Notes: a model not told the origin generated them from the sequence alone. Positions 1 to 7,804 are shown, counted from the first letter of the stretch. The stretch: DNA of 8,712 bases from JBFELO01 sp041552055 (GCA_041552055.1 JBFELO010000182.1:1-8712), one strand, 5' to 3'. Numbers and translations are program-made.

Positions 1-1394
1 CGTCGGAGAATTTCCACCTGATGTTCCCCGGCAACGCGGAGCTGATCTGGTCGTGGGCAGCGGCCACCGGCGGCCCGCTTGCACCGCGCTTCCTCACTCT
101 CGTGTTCGCGCTGATGACCGTCGGGCTTCTCTGGATTTGGATCGACCGCAGCGGGACCCCGCGATGGATACGCGACTCGAGCCTGGTGTGCCTGTTCATC
201 ACACCAATGGCGCTGACCTCGGCAGCAGTCTGCTACGTGGAGTGGCCGCTCGTGTTCTTCATGGTCCTCGGCTGGATGAGCACTCGCATCGATGGTCTGC
301 CTACTCGCGCAACCTTCGCCGTGCCTGCGGTGGCGTGGGCGGTCGCAACCGGGATGAAGTACACGGCCCTCCTGTTCATCGGTTTGCTGGCAGTCGGTTG
401 GCTCGTCTCCTGCTACCGCGAACGGCCGCGACGTGCCGCCCCGGCCGGCGCCGCACTCGTCATCGCCCTCGCGGTAGTGGCGGCCCCGTGGTTCGTCCGC
501 AACTGGTCCGCCACTGGAGACCCGATCTACCCACTCGGCGGGCTGATGGGGATCGGCGAATCCGCCACTGAGGCCGGCGATCTCGGCCGGTACGCGGATC
601 TCGATGGGATGTGGCGCTGGCTTCCGTGGCTGTACCACGCAACCGCTGATCCGATCGCCGATCACCGCCTCCACCCACTGTGGATCGTGCTCCACCTCGC
701 GATTCTCGTCGCGGGCTGGCGGTGGCGGCACGAGCTCCCATGGTGGACGGTGCTGGGTGCCACCCTCGCACTGCTGCCGTTCCAGCCGGCGCCACGCATC
801 TACTTGCCGATCCTGGTGCTGGACACGATGTTCATCCCGCTGCTGCTGCGCCCTCTGGATGGCGTTCGAGGCGCCCGAGCGCTCACCATCGCAGTTCTCC
901 TTGTAGCGGCGGTGGTATCGGTCCCTCTGGCCGCTTATGAGCTTCTGGTCACCGGAGGCACAGCGGTCCCCAACTACCTGATCGGGCTCACCAACCGAGA
1001 CGACTACCTTCGCGGTCGCGCCGTTGTCACTCCCGTCATGGAGGTGGCCCGGTCCGAAACTCCAGAGGAGGCCAGGTTGTGGACCTGGTGTGAGGACCGG
1101 GTCCTCTACTTCGAACGGTGGACACGACCGGACTCCCCCTACGGTCCACCGGCGGGTCTGGCCATTCTCGGCGAGCAGGGACCGGCCGCGTTGACGTCGG
1201 CCGCGGGCGACGTCGACTTCGTCGTGATTCGTCGAGACCGCTGTCCGAACGACTGGGGCCAGGTGACCTTCGAGAAACGCGGATGGCGAATCGATCCGGA
1301 GGTCCGGCACGACATGACCGCGTGGATTGCCGAAAACCTGTCAGAGGTGGCGGCCGACGACCGGTACGTGCTCTACCGGGTCAGCCACCGGTGA
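1..1394 (+). CDS. GT-C / GT39-like membrane glycosyltransferase, 5' partial
   Basis: This is probably the C-terminal part of a polytopic glycosyltransferase of the GT39/ArnT-like superfamily, which transfers sugars from polyprenyl-phosphate donors on the outer face of the cytoplasmic membrane. The frame is open to the window edge, and residues just before the first ATG (position 21) read S-E-N-F-H-L and run smoothly into M-F-P-G-N-A-E-L. This resembles an internal family segment ('snfP..aEll'), so ATG 21 is probably not the true start and the catalytic acidic loop lies outside the window. Counting from that ATG, hydrophobic segments recur from about residue 22 to 306. Typical motifs are CYVEWPL (71-77), GMKYTALL (111-118) and PWFVRNW...TGDPIYPL (156-172). 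The last 150 residues are soluble, as in many relatives. The gene ends with TGA at 1392-1394. The acceptor is unknown. The family call is fairly sure, the substrate is not. Confidence 0.72.
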   Translation, partial: SENFHLMFPGNAELIWSWAAATGGPLAPRFLTLVFALMTVGLLWIWIDRSGTPRWIRDSSLVCLFITPMALTSAAVCYVEWPLVFFMVLGWMSTRIDGLPTRATFAVPAVAWAVATGMKYTALLFIGLLAVGWLVSCYRERPRRAAPAGAALVIALAVVAAPWFVRNWSATGDPIYPLGGLMGIGESATEAGDLGRYADLDGMWRWLPWLYHATADPIADHRLHPLWIVLHLAILVAGWRWRHELPWWTVLGATLALLPFQPAPRIYLPILVLDTMFIPLLLRPLDGVRGARALTIAVLLVAAVVSVPLAAYELLVTGGTAVPNYLIGLTNRDDYLRGRAVVTPVMEVARSETPEEARLWTWCEDRVLYFERWTRPDSPYGPPAGLAILGEQGPAALTSAAGDVDFVVIRRDRCPNDWGQVTFEKRGWRIDPEVRHDMTAWIAENLSEVAADDRYVLYRVSHR

Positions 1395-1415
1395 GTGCAC
1401 CCTCAGTTCTCACCG
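1389..1415. terminator. Stem-loop shared by two convergent gene ends
   Basis: CGGTGAG (1389-1395) and CTCACCG (1409-1415) are a perfect 7-bp inverted repeat with a 13-nt loop. The left arm contains the TGA stop of the + strand gene and the right arm contains the TGA stop of the - strand gene. It would form on either transcript and could act as a bidirectional 3'-end structure. No T-tract follows on either strand, so it is not a canonical intrinsic terminator, and the terminator role is inferred from position only. Confidence 0.35.
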
Positions 1416-4400
1416 AGCATCTGCTGCGGTCTCCGACTCCCTGGTGAACCGTTGAAGCCAATACGTGGCGGCGAGGGCGATCAGGATCGCGGCCACCGCA
1501 CTCCCCGCCAGCGAACCCGGGTACAGCCGGAGGATCCCCTCGCGCGCCGTCTCGAGGATCGCCACAACCGCTGCCACGACCGGGACCAGGGCCACGTGGT
1601 GCCGGAGAATCAGCACGTAACACGCGAGAAGCAGCAGGCCGACGCCGACACCGCCTCCCAGCCAACGGGGCACCGTCGCGACTCCACCGACCCCGGCCAT
1701 CATCAGACCGAACATCACCAGCACGAGACCCATCACAGACCTGAGCCGTGTCCAACCGCGACTCGTTGCGTGCACGAAGGCCAGCACCAGCAGCACCAGC
1801 GCCGAGGTGGTGATCCAGGAGCTGATCGGACCGAGTGCCGTCGCGAGCGCTGGCACCACACTGGCAGCGGCCTGGTAGGGTCCCCAATCGGGCTCGAGCG
1901 GCGCCCCGACCGAGCCGGCGATTGCGGCGACACAGGCCACGATTGCTCCCAAGGAGGCCCCAAGCATCAGTGATCGGCCGGTTCCGTCATCGGGTCCGGC
2001 CGGCGCCCACCGGGGAACCACTCCAACGCCGAGTCCCACCGCTACCGAGATCACGAGCATGGCGAGCAACGACCCGACGAGGGCGATCGACGACTGCAGC
2101 GAGTACGGCTGCGCGGTCGAGAAGTTGGCGGTCATGGCCGGCCACGAGTTCAGGACCTCGACCACCCCCAGCCCGAACAGGACCACGAAACAGATCACGA
2201 AGCTCGCGACCGAGAACTGCCCACGACTCCACCTCACAATCGCGAAGATCGCCCCGGCGAGGAACACCAGGACCATGGTCACGGTGCAGACGATCTGGAC
2301 CACCTGGGCAAGCGTGCGGCGGTCGCGTTCCGATCGTTCCCAGCTCTCGGGCACATGAACGAACCGGTAGCTGTCGACGATTTCATCCCCGGCGATGTGG
2401 ATAGCGATCCGGGTGTCGCCCTCGGACAACTCGGAGGCGCCGGGGTCCGAGTACACGAACCTCCAGTCACGCCGCTCGTCGTGTTGCTCCGCATCGGCCG
2501 AGACCTCTTCGAGACTCTCCGGATCGAGACCGTGGACGGACAGGAGGGCCGCCCGCGCCATCGTCCGTGCGTCGGCCTCCGTCAGCTCGGCCCCCGCTCG
2601 CTGCTGCGGCAGCTGGTGCCGGAAGCGGAGCAGCCGGCCGTCGCTTCCGAACCACAGGTCATACTCTTCGGCGCGCTCGGCAACATCGCCCTCGAACAAT
2701 GCCCGGCGTACAAACCAGGCAGGCTCCTCGAGATACGAACCGAGCAGATCCGAGTAGGCCTCCTCGCCGCTCTCTTGCCACACGAAACGGTGAGCGATGT
2801 CCACACGTGCCGTCACGGTCGTCAGCTCACGCCACGTCGGGGGGACCTCGATGGTTCGCTCCTCGAACGCGCGGAGCGAAGCCGCCACGACCTCAGAGCG
2901 CCCGACCTCGAACGGCGGCGCGTCGCTCTTGAAGTCATTCACCACCAACCAGCCGAGGAGGGCGAGTACGCCGGCAATCAGTACCACACCTCGGAGGGTC
3001 CTGCCGATCCCCACCGTCAGCGGCTCGGGCTCGACCACGGGCTCGACCACGGGCGCGGAAGGCGGTTGCCACGCCCCGTTGGTGTCCTCGATGGCGACCT
3101 CGCCCCAGCGGCCGGACTTCCACCGGCCGCGCAGTACGACCCAGAGCGGCACGAGGGCGAGCACGACCACCAGCGCGCGGTCCAGCCAGATGCCGGGGGC
3201 CTCCGATGCAAAGACCGGCATCGAGATGAACACCACGTCGACCGCGAAGTGCAGCACGATCGCCGGGAGCAGGCCCAGCGCCAGATAGATGAGACCAAAG
3301 CCGACGGCGGGCAGGAAGATTTCGATCACCCTCGCATAGGACGGCTGTTGGGGGTAGTTCGCATGACCTGCGCCGAAAATCACCGCCTGCACGATCAGTG
3401 CACCGATGATCCACCACCTCTGTCCGCCAAACCGGCGGCCGAGCAGCGCGGCGCTGGCGATCGGGATCGCGCGGAACACCGACTCCTCCCAGAAGCCGGC
3501 CCACAACGAGATCGCGATCGAGGTGAGCCAGGGGAAGTACGTGGCCACGATGTTGGGGTCGAACAGAGGACTGGACGGAGTCCACCACCCCAGCCGTTCA
3601 TTGGCCAACGCATAGAGAAACACCTCGTATGCCAGAAAGGCCGCTACCAGCAGCAAACCGGCGACGGTGTATCCCGCGACCCGGCGTGTGCCCGCGACCT
3701 CCGGCGCCCAGCTCCGCCACAGCTGGACGTGGTGTGGAAACGCCTTGCGGGTCAGACTCTCTGCCGCCATCACCGTGACCGCGAACAGCACGCCCATCGC
3801 CACCGCCTGCACCAGTGCCAGTACGAGCTGCTGTACGGTGAACGTCGAGACCGACACGGCGGTGTCGTAACCCATCCACGACAACGGCCACTGGTTCAGC
3901 GCCAACACGAGCCACACACACGCGACGGCCACGGCCCACTTGACGGGTGGCTTCCACACGACCCACCGCCCTCTGAGCAGCAGGAACAGGCCGATCACCG
4001 TCCCGCCGACCAGATACACCAGCGCCATCGCGATACTGGCACCGATGGCGATGCCGTTGTTAGCGGATCGCATCTCCTCGTATCGGCGAGAGAAAGCCTC
4101 GGGGACCTTCACGAAATGGGTGAGCTCGGTGAATCGGTCGCCGCTGACGGTCAAACGCAACCGGTAGCGGCCATCCTCTCCGACAGTCGCCGCCGGACGC
4201 TGGTAGACGAATGTGTGATCCACCCGATCGCTGGGACGCACCTCGTGGGACCCCTCGACCAGCTCGAACTGCGCGAAATCGACGGCCCAGTCGGCGGCCG
4301 CGGCGTCCTCCGCGACCCGCCTGGCGTCTTGGGTCTCCAGCGATGCACCCGGCGCGTCCTCGGGCAGTTTTTCGAAGAACCCGTACGGATCACCCGCCGG

Positions 4401-4781
4401 GGTGAAGCGGATCCGCGTCTCGTTAGTCTCGTACTCCCGGAAGTGACGCACCTCCCAGGTGTAGGGCGACACGAGCTCACCGGTCAGCATCTCCGCAAAA
4501 GCATCCTTGCCGCCTCCCTCGAGCTCGACATAGCTCTGCAGCTGGGAGTCGAGACCGAAGTTCGCGGTCTGCCGGTAGTCCGCGGGACCCCACCGGTGTC
4601 GTTCCGCGAGAGCCCGCGCCGCCGTAAGCGCTTGCTGGCGGCTCATCTCCAGATCGAGTTGCACGAGCGGAAACGCGCGCGGGAAGTTGACCGCCGCGAA
4701 CCACACGCACGTCAGTGACACGACAACGAACACGAGCCAGAAGATCGGTTTGCGAAACATCGGCCCCCCGAGTCGATCCAT
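1410..4781 (-). CDS. Internally duplicated CPBP-family intramembrane protease
   Basis: This is a large membrane protein (1123 aa) of the CPBP/CAAX-protease (Abi) family, which cleaves substrates within the membrane. Half 1 has a membrane anchor (about 12-32), an extracytoplasmic alpha/beta domain (about 45-235, faintly PepSY-like) and a polytopic core (about 241-550). The core carries the expected motifs: E432-E433-x3-R437, F469-x3-H473 and H511-x3-D515. Half 2 repeats the plan: anchor about 596-614, soluble domain about 628-825, membrane core 826-1112. Matching landmarks sit 582-585 residues apart: D152-A-R/D737-A-R, FVKVPE (223-228)/FVHVPE (807-812), and LNQWP (295-299)/LNSWP (877-881). In half 2 the EE pair aligns with T992-S993 and H473 with M1028, so that core looks inactive. 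The usual family core is about 200-300 residues. ATG 4781 has only GGCGG before it; ATG 4760 (residue 8) follows a G-run and is an alternative. The substrate is unknown. Confidence 0.85.
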   Translation of the reverse strand: MDRLGGPMFRKPIFWLVFVVVSLTCVWFAAVNFPRAFPLVQLDLEMSRQQALTAARALAERHRWGPADYRQTANFGLDSQLQSYVELEGGGKDAFAEMLTGELVSPYTWEVRHFREYETNETRIRFTPAGDPYGFFEKLPEDAPGASLETQDARRVAEDAAAADWAVDFAQFELVEGSHEVRPSDRVDHTFVYQRPAATVGEDGRYRLRLTVSGDRFTELTHFVKVPEAFSRRYEEMRSANNGIAIGASIAMALVYLVGGTVIGLFLLLRGRWVVWKPPVKWAVAVACVWLVLALNQWPLSWMGYDTAVSVSTFTVQQLVLALVQAVAMGVLFAVTVMAAESLTRKAFPHHVQLWRSWAPEVAGTRRVAGYTVAGLLLVAAFLAYEVFLYALANERLGWWTPSSPLFDPNIVATYFPWLTSIAISLWAGFWEESVFRAIPIASAALLGRRFGGQRWWIIGALIVQAVIFGAGHANYPQQPSYARVIEIFLPAVGFGLIYLALGLLPAIVLHFAVDVVFISMPVFASEAPGIWLDRALVVVLALVPLWVVLRGRWKSGRWGEVAIEDTNGAWQPPSAPVVEPVVEPEPLTVGIGRTLRGVVLIAGVLALLGWLVVNDFKSDAPPFEVGRSEVVAASLRAFEERTIEVPPTWRELTTVTARVDIAHRFVWQESGEEAYSDLLGSYLEEPAWFVRRALFEGDVAERAEEYDLWFGSDGRLLRFRHQLPQQRAGAELTEADARTMARAALLSVHGLDPESLEEVSADAEQHDERRDWRFVYSDPGASELSEGDTRIAIHIAGDEIVDSYRFVHVPESWERSERDRRTLAQVVQIVCTVTMVLVFLAGAIFAIVRWSRGQFSVASFVICFVVLFGLGVVEVLNSWPAMTANFSTAQPYSLQSSIALVGSLLAMLVISVAVGLGVGVVPRWAPAGPDDGTGRSLMLGASLGAIVACVAAIAGSVGAPLEPDWGPYQAAASVVPALATALGPISSWITTSALVLLVLAFVHATSRGWTRLRSVMGLVLVMFGLMMAGVGGVATVPRWLGGGVGVGLLLLACYVLILRHHVALVPVVAAVVAILETAREGILRLYPGSLAGSAVAAILIALAATYWLQRFTRESETAADAR
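3027..3054 (-). repeat. 12-bp tandem repeat encoding Val-Val-Glu-Pro
   Basis: The + strand unit GGGCTCGACCAC occurs at 3027-3038 and 3039-3050, followed by a partial third copy (GGGC). On the coding strand it gives P-V-V-E-P-V-V-E-P-E-P (about residues 577-587). It lies in the hydrophilic linker between the two halves of the duplicated protease, just before the second membrane anchor. It is an in-frame, two-copy minisatellite whose copy number could vary without breaking the gene. Confidence 0.7.
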
Positions 4782-4789
4782 CCGCCGGC

Positions 4790-4834
4790 GCTCACGAAGA
4801 CGTGAGCTCGTGGAAGATGATGGAGGGGATTGTA
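4790..4834 (-). promoter_or_regulatory. Candidate promoter and leader hairpin of the protease gene
   Basis: On the - strand, TACAAT (+ strand 4829-4834) matches the -10 consensus at five of six positions, but no good -35 is visible. It would give a leader of about 40 nt. In that leader, GCTCACG and CGTGAGC (4790-4796 and 4801-4807) form a perfect 7-bp stem with a 4-nt loop, ending 8 nt before the ATG at 4781. A hairpin so close to the start could limit ribosome access or stabilise the 5' end. The stem is directly visible; promoter and function are inferred. Confidence 0.35.
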
Positions 4835-4885
4835 TCGTGGCCGGACAAGAGGTCGGCGAGCGCGGACCAGACCGGGCGTTGGCGG

Positions 4886-6550
4886 CTACCCTTCGCGCCG
4901 GACCATGACGATCGTGCGGTCATCCGCGAACGGAACACCGTTGGCGAACGCCTCGAGATCCACCTCGAGGGCGGCCGCCAATCCCCCGAGCGGCAGCTCG
5001 CGGTTGCGAATACACACCGCCTCGAGCCGGTCCTCGCCGTACTCCTCTTCCTCGGGATTCTCGGCCTCGGTGATGCCGTCGGTGTACAGAACCAGAGTGT
5101 CTCCCGCAAGCAACGCGGCCTCCCCCGCCTCGAAAGCGCCATCCGCGAGGATTCCGAGCGGCGGCCCGGTCGACTCCAGCCACTCGGTCTTGCCGTCGCG
5201 CCGCACGACGAGTCCGGAGTTGTGCCCGGCGTTGGCGTACCGGACCACACCACTCTCGGGTTCGAGCACCGCCATGAATGCGGTCGCGTACTTCTCGGGT
5301 GGCGTCCGCCGAAACAGCCGACGTGAGACCTGCTCGCACGCCTGATCGGCCGGGACTCCCCCCTCGATCGGACCGGCGGCCAGCGCCTCCACCGAGGTGG
5401 TGAGCATCGCGGCACCGATTCCCTTGCCCGAGACGTCGGCCAGGAAGAGCACGCACTCGCCACCGTCCCCACGCTCCACGACCTTGAAAAAGTCCCCTGA
5501 GACGCCGCGCGACGGCAGATTGACTCCGTACAGGTCGTAGCCGTCGGGCTCGGGCAGGTGGTCCGGGAGCGCCGCGACCTGGATCTCTCGAGCCAGGGCG
5601 ACCTCGTGCTCGAGCTTCTTCCGCTCCACGGACTCTTCGGCGAGTCGCACGTTGCTGATCCGCATCGCCGCCACCGACGCGAGCGATGTCAGGAGCTCCA
5701 TATCCTCCTCGGCGAACTGGCGCACGCTCAGCGTCGACCCGACGACCATCATTCCGAGCGGTCCGTCCGGAGTCTGCAGCGGTGAGGCAACCAGGCTGCG
5801 CACACCGGCGTTGAGGATGCTGGCAGCCTGATTGAATCGCTCGTCGATCTGGGCATCGAGGACCAGCGCGGCGAGGCCCTTTTCCGCCACCTCCCGTATC
5901 AGGGACCGGGAGTAGAGACAACGGTGGTTCGGGCCACGATGCGAGCGGCTGGCCGCGCACTCGTAGCTGCCGTCATCCATGCGAAGAAAGATCGCTCCCT
6001 CCTCGGGGCCAAGCTGCTCGAACGCGCGGTCGAGAATCAGATCGAGGAGCTCGTCGAGGGCGACTGTAGCGCCGAGGGCCTGGTGTACCTGGTTGAGCAT
6101 CTGCAGCCGTTCGGCATACCGCTTCAGAGTCTCCGCGTCGGCGTCGGCAACGGCAACCACGGGTGTATGCACGACCGACGACTCGAGCAACTCGGCCGCC
6201 GGGCGGAACAACGTATGCTCCCCGAACGAGTCGCTCTCACCGGCGCGCGCTTCCGCACCGCCAACCTGTTGCACCGTGACCGTGCTGGCACCCAGGCCGA
6301 TGATGTCACCGTCGTGGAGAACCGTCGCTTCGCTGATCGGTGTGCGGTTGACGTGAGTTCCGTTGCGTGAACCCAGATCCTCGATCAGCCATCGTTCATC
6401 CCGGTGCAGGAGCCGGGCGTGCTGGCGCGAGAGAGAGCGGTCCGCGATCACGAGATCGGCCTTGGAAGACCGTCCGATCACCTGCTCCTCGCCCTCGGGC
6501 CGGTACTCGAACGGCGGACCGTGAGCGGGAACCACATTCAGCGTGATCAT
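4886..6550 (-). CDS. FHA-GAF-PP2C (RsbU/SpoIIE-type) serine/threonine phosphatase
   Basis: This is a soluble 554-aa signalling phosphatase that should remove phosphate from serine or threonine on a partner protein, as RsbU and SpoIIE do on STAS antagonists. An N-terminal FHA domain (about 1-95) has the phosphothreonine-binding signature: G26-R-S-S, S41-R-Q-H and D58-L-G-S-R-N-G-T. A variable linker (about 97-140) leads to a GAF domain (about 150-302), then a short helical linker with the AREIQ...LP signature (320-329). The PP2C domain (about 335-552) keeps the acidic metal ligands expected in the family: D353 (SGD), D372 (ADVSGKG), D491 (YTDG) and D543/D544 (ADDRT). It is therefore probably active. 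The position after SGDFF is lysine (K356), where relatives usually have Asp. The start at 6550 is backed by AGGAGG 6 nt upstream. No STAS or anti-sigma gene lies nearby, so its target is unknown; the FHA domain suggests docking to a threonine-phosphorylated partner. Confidence 0.92.
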   Translation of the reverse strand: MITLNVVPAHGPPFEYRPEGEEQVIGRSSKADLVIADRSLSRQHARLLHRDERWLIEDLGSRNGTHVNRTPISEATVLHDGDIIGLGASTVTVQQVGGAEARAGESDSFGEHTLFRPAAELLESSVVHTPVVAVADADAETLKRYAERLQMLNQVHQALGATVALDELLDLILDRAFEQLGPEEGAIFLRMDDGSYECAASRSHRGPNHRCLYSRSLIREVAEKGLAALVLDAQIDERFNQAASILNAGVRSLVASPLQTPDGPLGMMVVGSTLSVRQFAEEDMELLTSLASVAAMRISNVRLAEESVERKKLEHEVALAREIQVAALPDHLPEPDGYDLYGVNLPSRGVSGDFFKVVERGDGGECVLFLADVSGKGIGAAMLTTSVEALAAGPIEGGVPADQACEQVSRRLFRRTPPEKYATAFMAVLEPESGVVRYANAGHNSGLVVRRDGKTEWLESTGPPLGILADGAFEAGEAALLAGDTLVLYTDGITEAENPEEEEYGEDRLEAVCIRNRELPLGGLAAALEVDLEAFANGVPFADDRTIVMVRREG

Positions 6551-6556
6551 GCGTTC

Positions 6557-6590
6557 CCTCCTGTAGACCGAGAATCTGTCTCAAATGATA
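6557..6590 (-). promoter_or_regulatory. RBS and candidate -10 of the FHA-GAF-PP2C gene
   Basis: AGGAGG (+ strand 6557-6562) lies 6 nt before the ATG at 6548-6550, a strong ribosome binding site that fixes this start. Upstream, TATCAT (6585-6590) matches the -10 consensus at five of six positions and would give a leader of about 28 nt. No convincing -35 is seen at the right distance. This suggests the phosphatase can be transcribed apart from the kinase gene upstream. The RBS is clear, the promoter tentative. Confidence 0.5.
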
Positions 6591-6643
6591 CCACGGAATT
6601 GGCTCCCTACAGGTCAGATACCGAGTCGGCTGCGCCAAAACGC

Positions 6644-7804
6644 TCAGGATCGCCGTCGAGTCTCCGATTCCGCTCCATCCGCCAACGGCAAACGCACCGT
6701 GAAGCGGGTCCATTCCCCGGGCTCACTGGCAACAGAGATCGTACCGCCAGCCTCCTGGACGATCCTCTTCGAGATGGCGAGACCCAGCCCGGTGCCACCC
6801 TGGGTCTTGGTGGTGAAAAACGGATCGAAGATCCGTTCGGCGACGTCGGGAGGAACCCCCAGACCGTTGTCCTCCACGTCGAGCCGAACCCACTCGTCCT
6901 CGGATCTCAACACGACCGTCACTCGGTTGTCGGCGCGCCGTCGATCCGGCATCGCCTGCATGGCGTTGACCAACAGGTTGGTCATGACCTGGCCGAGTTT
7001 TGTCGGGGAGCCGGCGACCCTGGGGACCTCCGCCAGATCGGTCTCGAGCTGCGCCCGTTTCAGGAGTGCGGCCCGGACGAAGGTCAGGGTTAGGTTCACG
7101 ATCTCACAGAGGTCGGCGGAGACCTCCTCGTCCCGCCGTCGGTGGCTCAACTCGAGGCCCTTGGTGATCTCGGTGACCTGCGCGACCGCTGCGGTGGCAT
7201 CGGTCACCTGCTGTCGGGCCTTGGAGATCACGTCGAGATGCTCCGGCCGAACGGGTTCGCCTGTACGAAGTTCGGTGGTCAGCTTGTCGAGCCGGAGCTG
7301 CGCCAAGTCGAGCCCCATGACCATCGCCGCCAGCGGATTCCGCAGCTCGTGTGCGACCCCGGCCGCCACCACCCCGAGGGCGTAGGTGCGTTCGGTCTCG
7401 AGTAGCCGGGTCTCGAGCTGGCTCACCTTCTTGCGCGTCTGGTAGGTTTCGACCGCCTCCCTGAGGACCGCCTTGAGCTCGGCCGGTTCCCACGGCTTGC
7501 GCAGGTAGCGCCGGATCTTGCCGCGATTGATCGCATCGATCGCGTCATTCAGGTCGGTGTAGGCGGTGATCAGGATGCGGATCGTGTCGGGGTAGAGATC
7601 CTTGGTGGCCTCGAAAACCTCGACGCCGGTCATCCCGGGCATTCTCTGATCCACCAACAGCACTGCGACCTCTTGCCCCTCGAGGATCTCAAGGGCCCGT
7701 TGACCGCTGGGAGCGGTGATCACGTTGAAATCATCGGCACACGTGGCCTGGAGGACGACCAGATTCGAGTTGTCGTCATCCACGTACAGGATGGTGTCGT
7801 CCAT
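6644..7804 (-). CDS. Receiver-histidine kinase (REC-HisKA-HATPase), soluble
   Basis: This is a 386-aa cytoplasmic two-component protein in which an N-terminal receiver domain is fused to a histidine kinase, with no membrane segment. The receiver (about 3-120) has the acidic cluster D9-D10-D11, phospho-acceptor D52 (VDQRMPGMTG), T80 and K103 (RKPW). Its INRGKIRRYLRKPW stretch resembles RpfG/HupR-type receivers. A coiled linker (about 120-145) leads to the dimerisation domain with H152 in AHELRNPL. The ATP-binding domain has an N box (about 274-284), DNGLGV (312-317), FDPFFTT (326-332) and GTGLGLAI (337-344). All key residues are present, so receiver and kinase should both be active. The likely role is to take phosphate from an upstream kinase and tune its own kinase output. 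Its downstream partner is not in the window. It lies between the methyltransferase (76 bp) and the FHA-GAF-PP2C gene (93 bp) on the same strand. The start at 7804 has no Shine-Dalgarno sequence. Confidence 0.93.
   Translation of the reverse strand: MDDTILYVDDDNSNLVVLQATCADDFNVITAPSGQRALEILEGQEVAVLLVDQRMPGMTGVEVFEATKDLYPDTIRILITAYTDLNDAIDAINRGKIRRYLRKPWEPAELKAVLREAVETYQTRKKVSQLETRLLETERTYALGVVAAGVAHELRNPLAAMVMGLDLAQLRLDKLTTELRTGEPVRPEHLDVISKARQQVTDATAAVAQVTEITKGLELSHRRRDEEVSADLCEIVNLTLTFVRAALLKRAQLETDLAEVPRVAGSPTKLGQVMTNLLVNAMQAMPDRRRADNRVTVVLRSEDEWVRLDVEDNGLGVPPDVAERIFDPFFTTKTQGGTGLGLAISKRIVQEAGGTISVASEPGEWTRFTVRLPLADGAESETRRRS

Noticed and set aside
1395..1973. A 192-codon + strand frame starting right after the glycosyltransferase
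   Set aside because: It is antisense to the C-terminus of the protease gene, has low-complexity His/Arg/Gln/Asp composition and no supporting ribosome binding site.
2355..4718. A 787-codon open frame on the + strand opposite the protease gene
   Set aside because: It is the antisense of a GC-rich coding region and its translation is rich in Arg, His, Gln, Asp and Pro with no recognisable domain. The - strand frame has clear membrane segments and catalytic motifs.
1410..4781. Possibility that the long protease gene is two genes joined by an assembly error
   Set aside because: The frame is continuous across the linker, with a second membrane anchor and no internal stop. An artefact would give near-identical halves, but these are strongly diverged.
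4920..5960. A 346-codon open frame on the - strand in another phase of the phosphatase gene
   Set aside because: It lies wholly inside the FHA-GAF-PP2C gene, is Arg/Gly/Ala-rich and has no domain; it is a frame shadow of high-GC coding sequence.
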